21,145 nucleotides of DNA from Isoetes engelmannii (lineage: Eukaryota; Streptophyta; Lycopodiopsida; Isoetales; Isoetaceae): positions 1-21,145 of the forward strand of contig JAANSK020272268.1 of NCBI GenBank assembly GCA_011763485.2. Direction: 5' to 3'. This document shows, piece after piece, positions 9,200 through 18,195 of this stretch (position 1 is the stretch's first letter; each line of letters begins with the position of its first letter). A program made the translations under genes and the position numbers. The notes beneath the pieces are model-generated. The model saw only the letters and a program-made list of their open reading frames with translations, made no database searches and was not told the DNA's origin.

Positions 9200-9328
9200 G
9201 ACCCTCGTGTCAGGGTTGTGCAGTGACCTTCGTGTCAGGTATGGGGCGGTCCTCGTGCTAGGAGTGAGGCCCTTGTGCCCATTGGGGTGGCCCTCGTGCC
9301 ATTGGATGTTTGGCCCTCGTGCCAGGTG
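9200..9328 (+). repeat. Minisatellite-like array of GGCCCTCGTGCC units
   Basis: Six units related to GGCCCTCGTGCCAGG start near 9201, 9225, 9248, 9268, 9289 and 9312, spaced 20-24 bp. Isolated relatives occur near 9062 and 9459. The spacers between the conserved cores vary. Confidence 0.7.
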
Positions 9329-9617
9329 GTGGTTTCATTCTTGCAGGTCTTCGAGGTGTTCATATGGGAGTCTAGTTGGACTTTTGGCCTAGAGGAGTCG
9401 GGTTGTGGACTATAGTAGCAATATTGAGTGTACGCGTCTTCTCGAGCTTATTGAAGTTTGCCCTCGTAGTGCTCTATTATCCTTTTTTGTGAGCCCAAAA
9501 AGGCCGGTGTGCATGAGGGACTGTTTGAACAATTTTTGATGTATCGGAAGTGTTTCAGGATGTTTGGTAACTCTTGAGTTACAATAAAGGGGAAGGCCAT
9601 ACGGCTCATTCATTTGT

Positions 9618-9657
9618 GTGTTGTTGTGCTTAGAGTGTGCTCGACTAGGCTCTAGAA
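9618..9657 (+). repeat. A repeat, copy 2
   Basis: This block is 39 of 40 identical to 8821-8860 and sits immediately upstream of the LINE coding region. Together the order is B1, A1, B2, A2, then the ORF. Confidence 0.85.
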
Positions 9658-9770
9658 TCGAAATGTACACATGCATCCATCCCTCTTGCAAGCGATCAGA
9701 GGCGGTAATGGGGGCATGCGATCGCGCATATTCAATATGGCATATTGTAGCCGAGGTATAGTGCCTCCGT

Positions 9771-10600
9771 ATGGTGTCCTGGAACTGTCGTGGCTTTCCT
9801 TGGCAGAAAGAAGAAAGTCTCAATTCCATTGCAGCAAATATGGATCTCATTTTCCTTACGGAAACATGGGAACATGCAGGGCACAAGCTACTAGACCTCC
9901 CAGGCTATTTGTATTGCTCGGTATTCAATGAGTGCACAGGCAAGCGTGGACATGGGGGGGTCGCCTGCTACTATCGTACAAGCTTGGCACTATCAATCTC
10001 TCTACAAAAGATAGACAACATAATCGTTACTTGTGGATACCAGTAGCATCGCAGTGAAAACCCCCTCTTTGTCGCAACATGCTACTTTTTGCATGTTGAC
10101 ATCAACTTCTATACCACTCATTCAGATGTGGATAGGTTGGAGCCCTATGTCGATATATGATGACATACAGTAGCACAAACAATTGGGTAAGGTCATGTTG
10201 CTTGGAGACTTTAATGCACGCACGGGGGCAGAGCATGTCTCAAAATTTGACCCCTTGGCAGAGGATGTTTTGCAGCTAAACCCCACAGAGGTAGCTTGGC
10301 CAAGCATATTAGATGACCACCAGGTTACACGCTATGGCAGACATTTGTTGTTGCTATGTAGCGTCTTTGACTTGATCATTCGCAATGGGCTGGCCCAATG
10401 ATCGTCCTCCAGCCGGTGCACATGTGGACAGGAGAACCATGAAGGCGGCTCTAGTGTTGTGGATTACGTACTGGTGAAGGAGCAAGATCTGCATATGATC
10501 AGCCACTTTGGCATCGGAACAGACAACCGAGATGAGAAGATAGACTCATACCACCTACCCCTTCTCTTGCACGTGGACTGGCAGACAGCCCCCACGTCCA
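9771..10600 (+). pseudogene. LINE endonuclease (APE/EEP) domain
   Basis: The frame from 9771 gives MVSWNCRGFPWQ, then IFLTETWEHAG with the metal-binding Glu (codon 9861-9863), then GHGGVACYYR. The stretch at 10183-10401 has LLGDFNARTG, the Asp/Asn catalytic motif. The stretch from 10459 has DYVLVKEQDL and ends DSYHLPLLL, where the family has SDH. Here the catalytic Asp is Tyr (TAC at 10549-10551), a single G-to-T change. The order and spacing match an exonuclease-endonuclease-phosphatase domain that nicks target DNA for target-primed reverse transcription. Stops at 10045-10047 and 10399-10401 separate the pieces. Confidence 0.85.
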
Positions 10601-11053
10601 CTGCCTCAATACCACGTATGCCCCATCTGGACCTGGACTATGATCATGTCGAGACTTATGCCCAGATGATTGAACATGACCTAGAAGGAATATTGCAGGT
10701 TCCCACATTGCAGCAACAGATTACCTAGTTGACTCAGGTGTTCATGACGGCTACCGACAGTTGCTTTGGAAGAGGCCACTCCAGGAGGCCCTTGGGAGCT
10801 ACCAGCTTCTCTCACAACCGGTGGTTTGATGATGAATGTAAGCAGTTCAAACGCTAGTTGCGACAAGTCACTGATCCCGCCTTGCACCCACAAGCCATCC
10901 TAGAATATCGTGCCTTCCTCAAGAGCAAGAAAGCTAGATACCTAGTAGAACACCAACAACAAATGTTATGTCTCCTGGATCATCATCCCAAGACCTTCTG
11001 GAAAAGAGTACTAAGCAAGCCTCTGCAACCTACAGGGAATATCGGAGCAATGG

Positions 11054-12409
11054 GTGCAATACTTACGACGACTTTATGACCCACTGGGGGGCCGGGGAGC
11101 AGTACCCCCACAGATGGGTCTAGTGCTAGTCATTACAAAGGGAGATGTGATAATGGGACTACATCGTCTCGCTAATGAGAAGGCAACAGATTTGGATGGT
11201 ATGCAGACAGAGCTTCTCAAAAGCGTTGGGGCTCCAATGGTACCTATCCTGACGGCATTATTTAATAGAGCAGTGCAAGAAGGCCTTCCCCCCCCGTAGA
11301 CTGCCAGCAGAGTTGTTCCCATATACAAGGCAGGTGACCCTCACTGCCCAGCCAACTATCGCACGATCATGGTCAGCTCCCTCTTTGCAAAATTATTGGC
11401 TGGCATCCTGGAGCAACGATTGACAATATGGGCAGAGGATGCAGAGGTCCGTGCTCTCACATAGGCAGGTTTTCGGCCCAGACACTCCACCATTGATCAT
11501 ATCTTCACTCTCAACATATTTTCGTCGCCAAGACTTGTACATGTGCTTTGTGGATTTCGCAAAAGCTTTTGACATTGTGCCTAGGGACAAGTTGTGGGAC
11601 AAATTAAGGCAGATAGGGACCCCTGTTGACTTGCAAAATGCAATATACAGGTTATATGAGGTATGTTCAGGCCGCCTGACATCATCAGGACAGTCTGTCA
11701 TTATTAGTATTGGAGCGCGCCAGGGTTGCCCCCTCTCCCCGACGCTCTTTGGCCTCTACATTGATCAGTTGAAAGATTGGCTTTCTCTGAACATGGAGGG
11801 GCGGGTGCTCAACTCATGCATCACATAGTTCGGCAACTCATATACGTTGACGACGTAGACCTCTTGACCCATACCCCAGAAGACATGCAACGTCACCTAA
11901 ATGCTCTAGACACTTTTTGTCAGTTCACTGGCATGCGGGTTAACTTGGCCAAAACTAGAGTGTTGTTAGTTTCATTCTCCCGACAGCCAAGGCCTCCCTC
12001 CCTCACTTACCAGGGACAGAATGTAGAGGTAGATCCGACCTACAAATATTTGGGAATTGAGTTTTCTACTACCACACACTGGGACGCTTCCTTCAAATTG
12101 TGCGTCACAGCAGGTTGGAAAGCACTGTATGCCATGCAGAACAATAGTCACAAGGCAGAGCTGTATGCCTGGGGTCATCAGGCACACCTATTCAGGGCTC
12201 TGATCGAACATGTTCTCTTATATGGGGTGGAGGTGTGGGGTCCAGTGATATCCCTCGCCACTTGGAATGATCTGGAACAGGTACAAAAGGCCTTCTTGGC
12301 ACGAGCATTTGGGGTGAAGTCCACAGTTCCATATCAAATCTTGCTGCAGGAGACGGTTTTCTTGCCCCTTCAGAGGGCTGCACTGGACCGTCATATTATT
12401 TACTTCTAG
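11054..12409 (+). pseudogene. LINE reverse transcriptase domain
   Basis: ANEKATDLDGMQTELLKSVG (11177 onward) and LFNRAVQEGLPPP form the RT N-terminal region. After a stop the sequence continues in another frame as VVPIYKAGDPHCPANYRTIM. FVDFAKAFDIVPRDKLWDKL (11547 onward) is motif A with its catalytic Asp. ARQGCPLSPTLFGLYIDQL is motif B. YVDD at 11843-11854 is motif C, the second catalytic pair. GMRVNLAKT and YKYLGIEFS are motifs D and E. The thumb and connection region runs on to a TAG at 12407-12409. The last frame (from 11777) is the longest intact piece at 210 codons. The catalytic Asp residues are kept although the frame shifts at least three times. Confidence 0.9.
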
Positions 12410-12502
12410 AAGGTCGTTGGTATGGGGGATGCCCATTTGCCCAATCTTGCTTTAGCTGTAGCAATGGGCCCCAAAGCCTGCTAGAAGGACAAGCAAGCTT
12501 AG

Positions 12503-12900
12503 TTGTTCTCCCGATGGAATGTACAGGCACACAGGTGCGTGCACGTACAAACAGAGAAGTACCATGATCAATTGAGGCAGTATATTGAGGCTTGCTTCCT
12601 TAGCAAACTCTGGGATGCAGATGCATTGGCACACGTCAAGCTGGCACACTATCGGCAGCAGGTCAATCCCATGCTCACCCGAGGCCCACAACACTACTTG
12701 CGTACTCATTTGCCTATGAAGAGGCGCAGACTGATAGCTTCCATCCAAAGCGGGTGCACATCGCCTCCGGATTGAGACAGTCGATAGACCGGGGAGCCAC
12801 ACAAGGACAGGATCTGTCAGTATTGCCAACAGGGAGCCGTTGAAGATGAATGCCATGCACTTCAGACCTGCCCAACATTCGATCATATCCGAGCGCGGTA
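12503..12900 (+). pseudogene. LINE C-terminal region with CCHC knuckle
   Basis: After the RT, frames from 12503 read as a linker. About 12815-12871 encode CQYCQQGAVEDECHALQTC, a C-x2-C-x9-H-x4-C zinc knuckle, followed by PTFDHIRARY. Such a knuckle after the RT is common in non-LTR elements and is thought to bind template RNA or DNA. It lies in a different frame from the sequence upstream. Confidence 0.7.
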
Positions 12901-13091
12901 TGTTTAGTTAGTTGTGTCTGGCCATCCATTGCATGAGCTATTGAACACGACGTCCGTGGGTCTGCTGGGCTCATATCTTCAAGAGGTGATGGATACACGG
13001 ACTCAACTGTGTCCACCGATGCGGTATTGAATAGCACTACATTATTGTACAGTATGCCAGCATACTTATTACTGCCAAGGTTTTTTCCTCG

Positions 13092-13113
13092 AAAACCCTT
13101 CGGGACGGGTTTT
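13092..13113 (+). other. LINE 3' hairpin
   Basis: AAAACCC (13092-13098) and GGGTTTT (13107-13113) form a perfect 7-bp stem around TTCGGGAC, in the 3' region of the LINE about 85 bp before the repeat tail. In several LINE families a 3' stem-loop is what the reverse transcriptase recognises. Its role here is inference. Confidence 0.5.
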
Positions 13114-13196
13114 TTTTTAATCCTGACAGTAATCGGCTTGCTGCTCTCTTTGTTTAGGTCCCATAGGTCAATTGGTCTCCGTGGACGATAAAAGAT

Positions 13197-13246
13197 CGAT
13201 TCTATTCTCTATCTATCTTATCTATTCTATTCTATTCTATTCTTTT
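13197..13246 (+). repeat. TTCTA/TCTA simple-repeat tail of the LINE
   Basis: ATTCTATTC-type and ATCT units run to 13246 and include four uninterrupted TATTC-phase units. The tail lies in the sense direction at the end of the element, as expected for a LINE family that ends in a microsatellite and not in poly(A). Confidence 0.7.
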
Positions 13247-13581
13247 AAGTATCTCTCATTCTATCTCAACCTTTGTTTTATCTTCGTAACAAATTGTGTA
13301 CCCTTGATTTTGGTATATAACAAATATATTTCCTTTTTCATCTGCTTCAACTTTAGGGTTTGTCTTGCAAAAAAATACTTTTGTTTATAACCACTATTAT
13401 ACATAAGGTGTGTTACACTGTGATAGAAATTAGATCTCGCCTTGTGGAAATGTGATGTCCTTTCCCGTGGTGTTCGTGCCTCCTTATTGAAATCATTGGA
13501 TCCGAACACAATACCAGCAATCAACGGTGGGCATCGGTTGGCTCCAAATGATGCATCGGTTGCAAATCGACGGTTGCATCG

Positions 13582-13720
13582 GTTGTACTTTGTATTATAC
13601 GTTATATCAATGAAGTTCCTTCAAAATATAGTGGAAACAGTTTGTCCCTCTTGAGCTCTTAAAGTTGTACTTCTTTGTATTATTTTATTCAATGAAGTTC
13701 CTTTAAAATATATTCTGGAA
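13582..13720. repeat. Direct repeat, period 82 bp
   Basis: Copies at 13582-13636 and 13664-13720 share CAATGAAGTTCCTT and AAAATATA in the same order. A poly(A)-signal candidate for the kinase lies inside the second copy. Confidence 0.65.
13684..13689 (-). terminator. Candidate poly(A) signal for the receptor kinase
   Basis: The minus strand reads AATAAA about 245 bp past the stop codon at 13934, a normal 3' UTR length for a plant gene. Plant signals are loose, so this is only a candidate. Confidence 0.35.
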
Positions 13721-13933
13721 CGAGAAGAATCTAAATTCTTCTTAGCTCTAAATAACTTCTTCTGAACTTTATGTTATGTGTAGAGGATAATTTTGCAAGA
13801 ATGAAAGATCTTTCCATTTGGTTTAAAAAAAGTAGAGTAGCTTGCTTGTCTCACCTTGCCACTCTTGGAGGGTGCTCGGTCAAAAAATTTCAGGTTGTCA
13901 GTTGTGAAATATTCACCAAGATCCTAAATCTTA

Positions 13934-16375
13934 TCACCTGGGATCAAACATTTTCATTTTGGCTGCAACAGATCTCATATCACTGCTGTTAATCCCACTT
14001 CTAGATTGCAAAAGCTTCACAAACTTCTCTCTTGTCTCTGGACTAATGCTCCGGTGAAACCCCGCATCTGCCAGATGAGGAATTTCAACCTTTCCTTCAA
14101 GCATTCCCACAACATCAGACATGGCAGGTCTTGCATCAGGATCATGTTGAACACACAAGGCAGCTATTTTCACAACCATCTTGGTTTGCTCGACATCTAA
14201 TGAGTCCCTAATACTTTGATCTACAAACTGAGAAATTTTCTCCTGGCTCTGGCTACATTCCCATAGATCCCCTGCTTGTATTTCCCTTGGTCTGGATCCT
14301 GCTACTAGTTCAACTAACACAACTCCAAAGCTATAAACATCACTCTTCTCATTAATGGCTCCATCTGTGAACCATTCTGGTGCTAAATAGCCTCTTGTTC
14401 CTCTCACTGTTGTCATCACAAAGCTTTGATCTTTGTCAATGAATTTAGATAGGCCAAAATCTGAAACTTTAGGATAAAAATTCTCTCCCAGAAGAATGTT
14501 TTGAGGCTTCACATCCAAATGTACTATTTTCACATTACATTCTTCATGCAGATAAGCCATGCCCCTGGCTGCTCCTTTAGCAATGTCTACTCTTTTTTGC
14601 CAGGTTAGTAAAGACTGATAAGGAGGATGGAACCATTTATCAAGAGATCCATGAGGCATGAACTCATAAATTAGTGCTCTTCTGGATCTATCTGCACAAA
14701 AACCTATTAATTGAACAAGGTTTACATGATGGACCCTGCTTAAGATAGACATCTCTGCATAGAATTCACTCTTGCTCTGTCCAGATCCATCCAGCTTTTT
14801 CACTGCAACAAATACACCAGTTGGTAAAAGGCCCTTATGGACAGAGCCAAATCCTCCCATTCCAAGCATGACAGAGAACCCCTTAGTTATTTGTTCCAAA
14901 TCCTTGTAAGTGTACCGTTTGAGAGTTGTTTCAGCCAGATAGTCTAAGGCACTATCAGATTCGTTATCATACTCCAATCTTCTCCTATACATGATATAAA
15001 TAACTGACACTGTTGCAATGCAGAGAAATGCTGCAAGGCTTACAGAGACTCCTAAGACTATCGCAATGTTCTTACTTATTCGAGAAGAAGATAAAGGAGT
15101 TTTTTCTGCACAAACCTTGAAGAATGTCATATAGCTAGAGTTCTCAGATCGAAGTGTCTCTACCTGGTTGAACTGAAAACAACGGTTTGTGTGAATCTGG
15201 AAAAAACCTGCCTGGCAGCTGTCATTTAGCAAACAGATGTTTCTGCATGCATCATTATCAGACAGAGTTAAGTAGTTTGAATAGTCATTGACAATATAAT
15301 CAATGCCTTGGATCGTGTCAGTCAATGTGTAGTTCTGGCATATTCCTGCTGATGAATAGTTAGATGTTAGTTTGCAGCCCTCTTCAGGCTGTGAAGGAAT
15401 TGAATACTGAAAATGAGTAAAATCTGGACAAGTACACTGTCCATTTTGTGTACATAATCCATATGAACCACAGCTTCTAAGCAGGTCACAGCTCTCAAAC
15501 TGTTGCTTACGAACCACCCACTTTGTAGCAATCAACTGCCCATCTGATCCCAGTCTTGCAAAACCAGCATATGAGAACTTGCTTGAACTATTTACTTCTA
15601 ACATATTCTGAAGCACAGCTTCTGAGTTGCTGCTGCAGTTTGCAACATTTAATTTATTAAACTCATTAACGCTCTCAACATCCGATCGAAGCTGAAGAAC
15701 TAGCCTACTCTGATCGCAGCAAAAAGAAAGGAAAACAGATGCATTGTTCCACTTCCATTCTTTATACACCAGGCTAGATTTATAAAACAAAACCAATCTA
15801 CTTTGTTCCAAAACTAAACTATAACCACCATTTGAGAGATGCATTCCCTGTCTAAGAACTTGGGTGCAGATCAAGGTATCAGATGGACTATCAAAAGTTT
15901 GCCATATCTTGCCATGAGTGACATTAGTAAGGACTAGATTTCCACGATCACTGACCTCTAGTTGCCGAACGCCTCTGTTTTGGGTTCCTGTTTGCCAAAC
16001 AATCTCATCAGAATCTTTAAGAAGCATGTTTCCATCCATGTCTAATTCAAGAACAGCTCCATCTCCAACTTCTCGGGTCTGATTTGCCTTCCAAATAATC
16101 TGGGCAGCATATGCGTCCCCTTTGGTGGTATCATATGCAAGCATGGCCAGAGTATATTTGCTCCCATCCTGGCTTATGAAGAACATGCCATGTTGCACAT
16201 CTGCTTCTGTATTGTTGCCCATAAATCCGGTGAAGCGGCCTCGTAATCCATTGTCAAGATTTTGCAAAAAACCGCTGTTAGAAACGGTTTGATTCAGCTC
16301 ATATTGGGAATATTGTACAGATGGAGCTGCAAAGAGAAGAATAAGAAATGTGAATGGAAACAGGGGAGCTGCCAT
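13934..16375 (-). CDS. G-type lectin S-receptor-like Ser/Thr kinase, SD2-5-like
   Basis: An 813-residue receptor kinase in one uninterrupted exon. A signal peptide (1 to about 21) precedes a bulb-type (mannose-binding-like) lectin domain (about 40-170, with IWQTFDSPSDTLI), a divergent S-locus-glycoprotein region, an EGF-like Cys cluster (296-316, SCGSYGLC...QCTC) and a PAN/apple domain (about 346-422, six Cys). One membrane helix (about 437-463) is followed by RRR, and then by a kinase domain (about 503-770). Kinase landmarks are the loop GMGGFG (505-510), Lys526 in VAVKK, Glu541, HLDVKPQN with Asp621, DFG (639-641) and APE (665-667), all intact. HLD replaces HRD, so it is a non-RD kinase, as is usual in SD2-5 relatives. 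Many N-glycosylation sites (such as Asn28, 54, 98, 151, 211) fit an extracellular N-terminus. It acts at the plasma membrane, sensing an unknown, probably carbohydrate-linked ligand. The start is chosen because the signal peptide begins there and G occupies -3 and +4. Confidence 0.95.
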   Translation of the reverse strand: MAAPLFPFTFLILLFAAPSVQYSQYELNQTVSNSGFLQNLDNGLRGRFTGFMGNNTEADVQHGMFFISQDGSKYTLAMLAYDTTKGDAYAAQIIWKANQTREVGDGAVLELDMDGNMLLKDSDEIVWQTGTQNRGVRQLEVSDRGNLVLTNVTHGKIWQTFDSPSDTLICTQVLRQGMHLSNGGYSLVLEQSRLVLFYKSSLVYKEWKWNNASVFLSFCCDQSRLVLQLRSDVESVNEFNKLNVANCSSNSEAVLQNMLEVNSSSKFSYAGFARLGSDGQLIATKWVVRKQQFESCDLLRSCGSYGLCTQNGQCTCPDFTHFQYSIPSQPEEGCKLTSNYSSAGICQNYTLTDTIQGIDYIVNDYSNYLTLSDNDACRNICLLNDSCQAGFFQIHTNRCFQFNQVETLRSENSSYMTFFKVCAEKTPLSSSRISKNIAIVLGVSVSLAAFLCIATVSVIYIMYRRRLEYDNESDSALDYLAETTLKRYTYKDLEQITKGFSVMLGMGGFGSVHKGLLPTGVFVAVKKLDGSGQSKSEFYAEMSILSRVHHVNLVQLIGFCADRSRRALIYEFMPHGSLDKWFHPPYQSLLTWQKRVDIAKGAARGMAYLHEECNVKIVHLDVKPQNILLGENFYPKVSDFGLSKFIDKDQSFVMTTVRGTRGYLAPEWFTDGAINEKSDVYSFGVVLVELVAGSRPREIQAGDLWECSQSQEKISQFVDQSIRDSLDVEQTKMVVKIAALCVQHDPDARPAMSDVVGMLEGKVEIPHLADAGFHRSISPETREKFVKLLQSRSGINSSDMRSVAAKMKMFDPR

Positions 16376-16410
16376 AGCCGGAGCTCAAGTTCAAGCGGGC
16401 ATTGCCAGCG

Positions 16411-16418
16411 TTTATAGG
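16411..16418 (-). promoter_or_regulatory. TATA box of the receptor kinase
   Basis: The minus strand reads CTATAAAC about 36-43 bp before the ATG at 16375. If used, transcription would start about 30 bp on and leave a 5' leader of only some 5-12 nt, which is unusually short. An upstream start or a 5' intron is the alternative. Confidence 0.45.
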
Positions 16419-17241
16419 TCACGAGATTTTATCTCAGGTGAATACTGTGCACTGCAGTAACTTTTAGAGATGGGATTCTTTTTGAAATATATATATGATT
16501 TTAAATGTTTTATAAACAGTTGACGGACTTACAAAAAGCTGCAAATGTTCAGAAGGAATATATGTACTAATTGTGCAGAAGAATGTAGAACAGGAATCAT
16601 GATTTAGAATCATATAGACCATTATTTAAAATAGTCTTCACATGATATCCGGGTGCAAACGACAAAGTATTACATTATCCATTTTTATTGTTAGCATCAG
16701 AATGTTCATATGGGTGTTATTTTTGGAGACATCAATGGATATGCTCTTGCCACGTCTTTCCTGGACCATGGTGAGAAATCATAGCCATACATGAATTTAG
16801 GCCCATGCCATGTGGTCAAATTATTTCAACTCAGTGGTTTGACTTGGTATGCATATTGGCTTTTGACTTGGTAGACATGACTTGGACCATGATTATACTT
16901 GACACAACTTGACCAAATGAAAGGAATGATGAATGAGACTAGTGGTGTATCTAGATCAATCATGTGCAATTGGCTTTTGTCATTTTCTTATCAACACTGA
17001 ATGATACATAGTTGACATCACTTCACAACCTCATACTTTAGCTCCTTTGTCACCTCAACGAAATGAAACGACCTTCGCAATGCAAGAATCTTTCTCCATT
17101 TCATTTCAGACAGAAGACAGGAACTATCCAAAGTAAGGCAAGCATGTTAAGAGAATAAATGGGCACTCCATCTTGGTGGTGCTGCCATTATCTATAAGAA
17201 TGATATTTCTTGGTTATATTAGTGTACCTTCACACCTGGTG
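16419..17241. other. Receptor-kinase upstream region and intergenic sequence
   Basis: Apart from the W-box cluster, no gene, RNA or repeat was recognised. An AT run with ATATATAT at about 16485-16495 is the only other notable feature. Confidence 0.5.
16814..16914 (-). promoter_or_regulatory. W-box (WRKY site) cluster upstream of the receptor kinase
   Basis: Five TTGAC cores lie within 101 bp: GGTCAA at 16814-16819 (reverse), TTGACT at 16839-16844 and 16863-16868, TTGACA at 16899-16904, and TTGACC at 16909-16914. Four satisfy TTGAC[C/T]. They are about 440-540 bp upstream of the ATG. W-boxes bind WRKY factors, which commonly control receptor kinases of the immune type. Function here is inference. 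Confidence 0.5.
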
Positions 17242-17400
17242 TTAAGTTAATATTAAGTTATATTTTGTTAAAGTTAAATATTTAAGACATTTTATGTTCG
17301 CACCAAAGTTAAGTTAGTTTTCCGCTAAGACTTTAACTTAATAGAACCTAGTAAAATGTCTTCGCACCAAAAAAAGTTAAGCTATTTTTTGTTAACTTAA
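17242..17400. repeat. MITE-like inverted-repeat element
   Basis: TTAAGTTAA at 17242-17250 pairs with TTAACTTAA at 17392-17400, and AAGACATTTTA at 17284-17294 pairs exactly with TAAAATGTCTT at 17352-17362. GTTAAGTTA-like words recur throughout both arms. TTCGCACCAA also occurs as a direct repeat (17297 and 17361). About 160 bp, AT-rich and non-coding. Target duplications were not resolved, so the superfamily is open. Confidence 0.5.
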
Positions 17401-17962
17401 AGGCCAAAACAAAGTTAGTTCATACTAGTAACGGGTGCCCGGCGTTGCCGGGCATAAATACAATTTTATTATAGGAATTGAACTTAATCCCTTGCATTTG
17501 TAGATGATGTTGCTTCCTGTTGGATTTGGATAATTAGTTATTTTTTCTAGGTTTCCGGTGTGCAATGATCTTGAGTTTGAGTTACGATAAGGGTGGTTAC
17601 TAAAATGATCCAGTCTAGTCTCATTATTTTGTGTTGGCACGTTTTGGCTTTGAAAGTTGGACGTGATATTAAAAGAGGGGCATTAATACATAGCCATGTA
17701 GGAAATGTCCCAACGTGGATCTATCATATTGGTAGACCTCCCCTTCGGTTGTAGTGTCACAAAATGCCTTTACCATGGACATCAACTAAGGGGCGGAATA
17801 CAAAATGTTAAGAAGACATGTAGCATACTGTGCTTGGCGTTGCCTATCTTAACAATAATTGGGAGGAGGATTGATGAACATAGGTGTGCAAGAATGCCAA
17901 TCATAAGAAGTCATGTATGTCAAGCGTGTGGGATCTAGGATCTTGTATAGTTTTTGTTGGTT

Positions 17963-17999
17963 AAGGGGGGAGGGAGAGGAGGAGGGGAAGGGAGAGGAG
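17963..17999 (+). other. G-rich purine tract with quadruplex potential
   Basis: A 37-nt all-purine run on the plus strand holds G6, G3, G4 and G3 runs separated by 1, 9 and 2 nt. One loop is longer than the usual limit of 7, so a standard quadruplex is possible but not assured. It lies inside the Helitron. Confidence 0.5.
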
Positions 18000-18195
18000 T
18001 GTCTGTAACGATGATTGTAATGCATATAGTTTTTTTTCCTCAAAACTTATATTGTGTATTTGGAATTTAGGATGTTAGGAGGACCAACTATGAGTAAAAG
18101 CGAAGTTAATAGCAACTCGTTGTTGAATATATGGAAAAGTAAAATAATGTAGAAATGTTTGTTCATAACCTCCATTTAAGCTCCTAGCCTTTGTG

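Larger units (their letters stand above)
7085..13246 (+). mobile_element. Degraded LINE (non-LTR retrotransposon) with duplicated 5' leader
   Basis: Coding homology runs from about 9700 to about 12900 in the order AP-type endonuclease, reverse transcriptase, C-terminal CCHC knuckle, then a 3' region ending in a TTCTA-type simple-repeat tail. The right end near 13246 is well supported. The left end is less so: 7085 is used because the leader's promoter-like B repeat starts there and an older ORF is interrupted there. A gag-like ORF1 was not recognised. The reading frame is broken by many stops and frameshifts (at least six frame changes), so the element cannot make its own enzyme. The clade is uncertain. 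Endonuclease type, lack of a visible RNase H and the simple-repeat tail exclude R2-type elements but do not decide further. Confidence 0.75.
13247..13933. other. Intergenic stretch between LINE and receptor kinase, with small duplications
   Basis: No gene is seen. GCATCGGTTG occurs three times (13531, 13553, 13576). A 55-bp segment starting GTTGTACTT at 13582-13636 recurs at 13664-13720 with small changes (period 82). The right part should contain the 3' untranslated region of the minus-strand kinase gene. Confidence 0.5.

Noticed and set aside
9200-9328. CRISPR-like array
   Set aside because: The repeats are short and imperfect, the spacers are only about 8 bp, and the context is a plant LINE leader.
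8273-9392. Several hydrophobic plus-strand open frames resembling membrane proteins
   Set aside because: T-rich DNA gives Leu/Phe/Ser/Cys-rich translations by composition alone. The frames overlap one another and show no conserved pattern.
12592-13037. Minus-strand open frames opposite the LINE 3' part
   Set aside because: They are shadows of the sense-strand LINE coding sequence.
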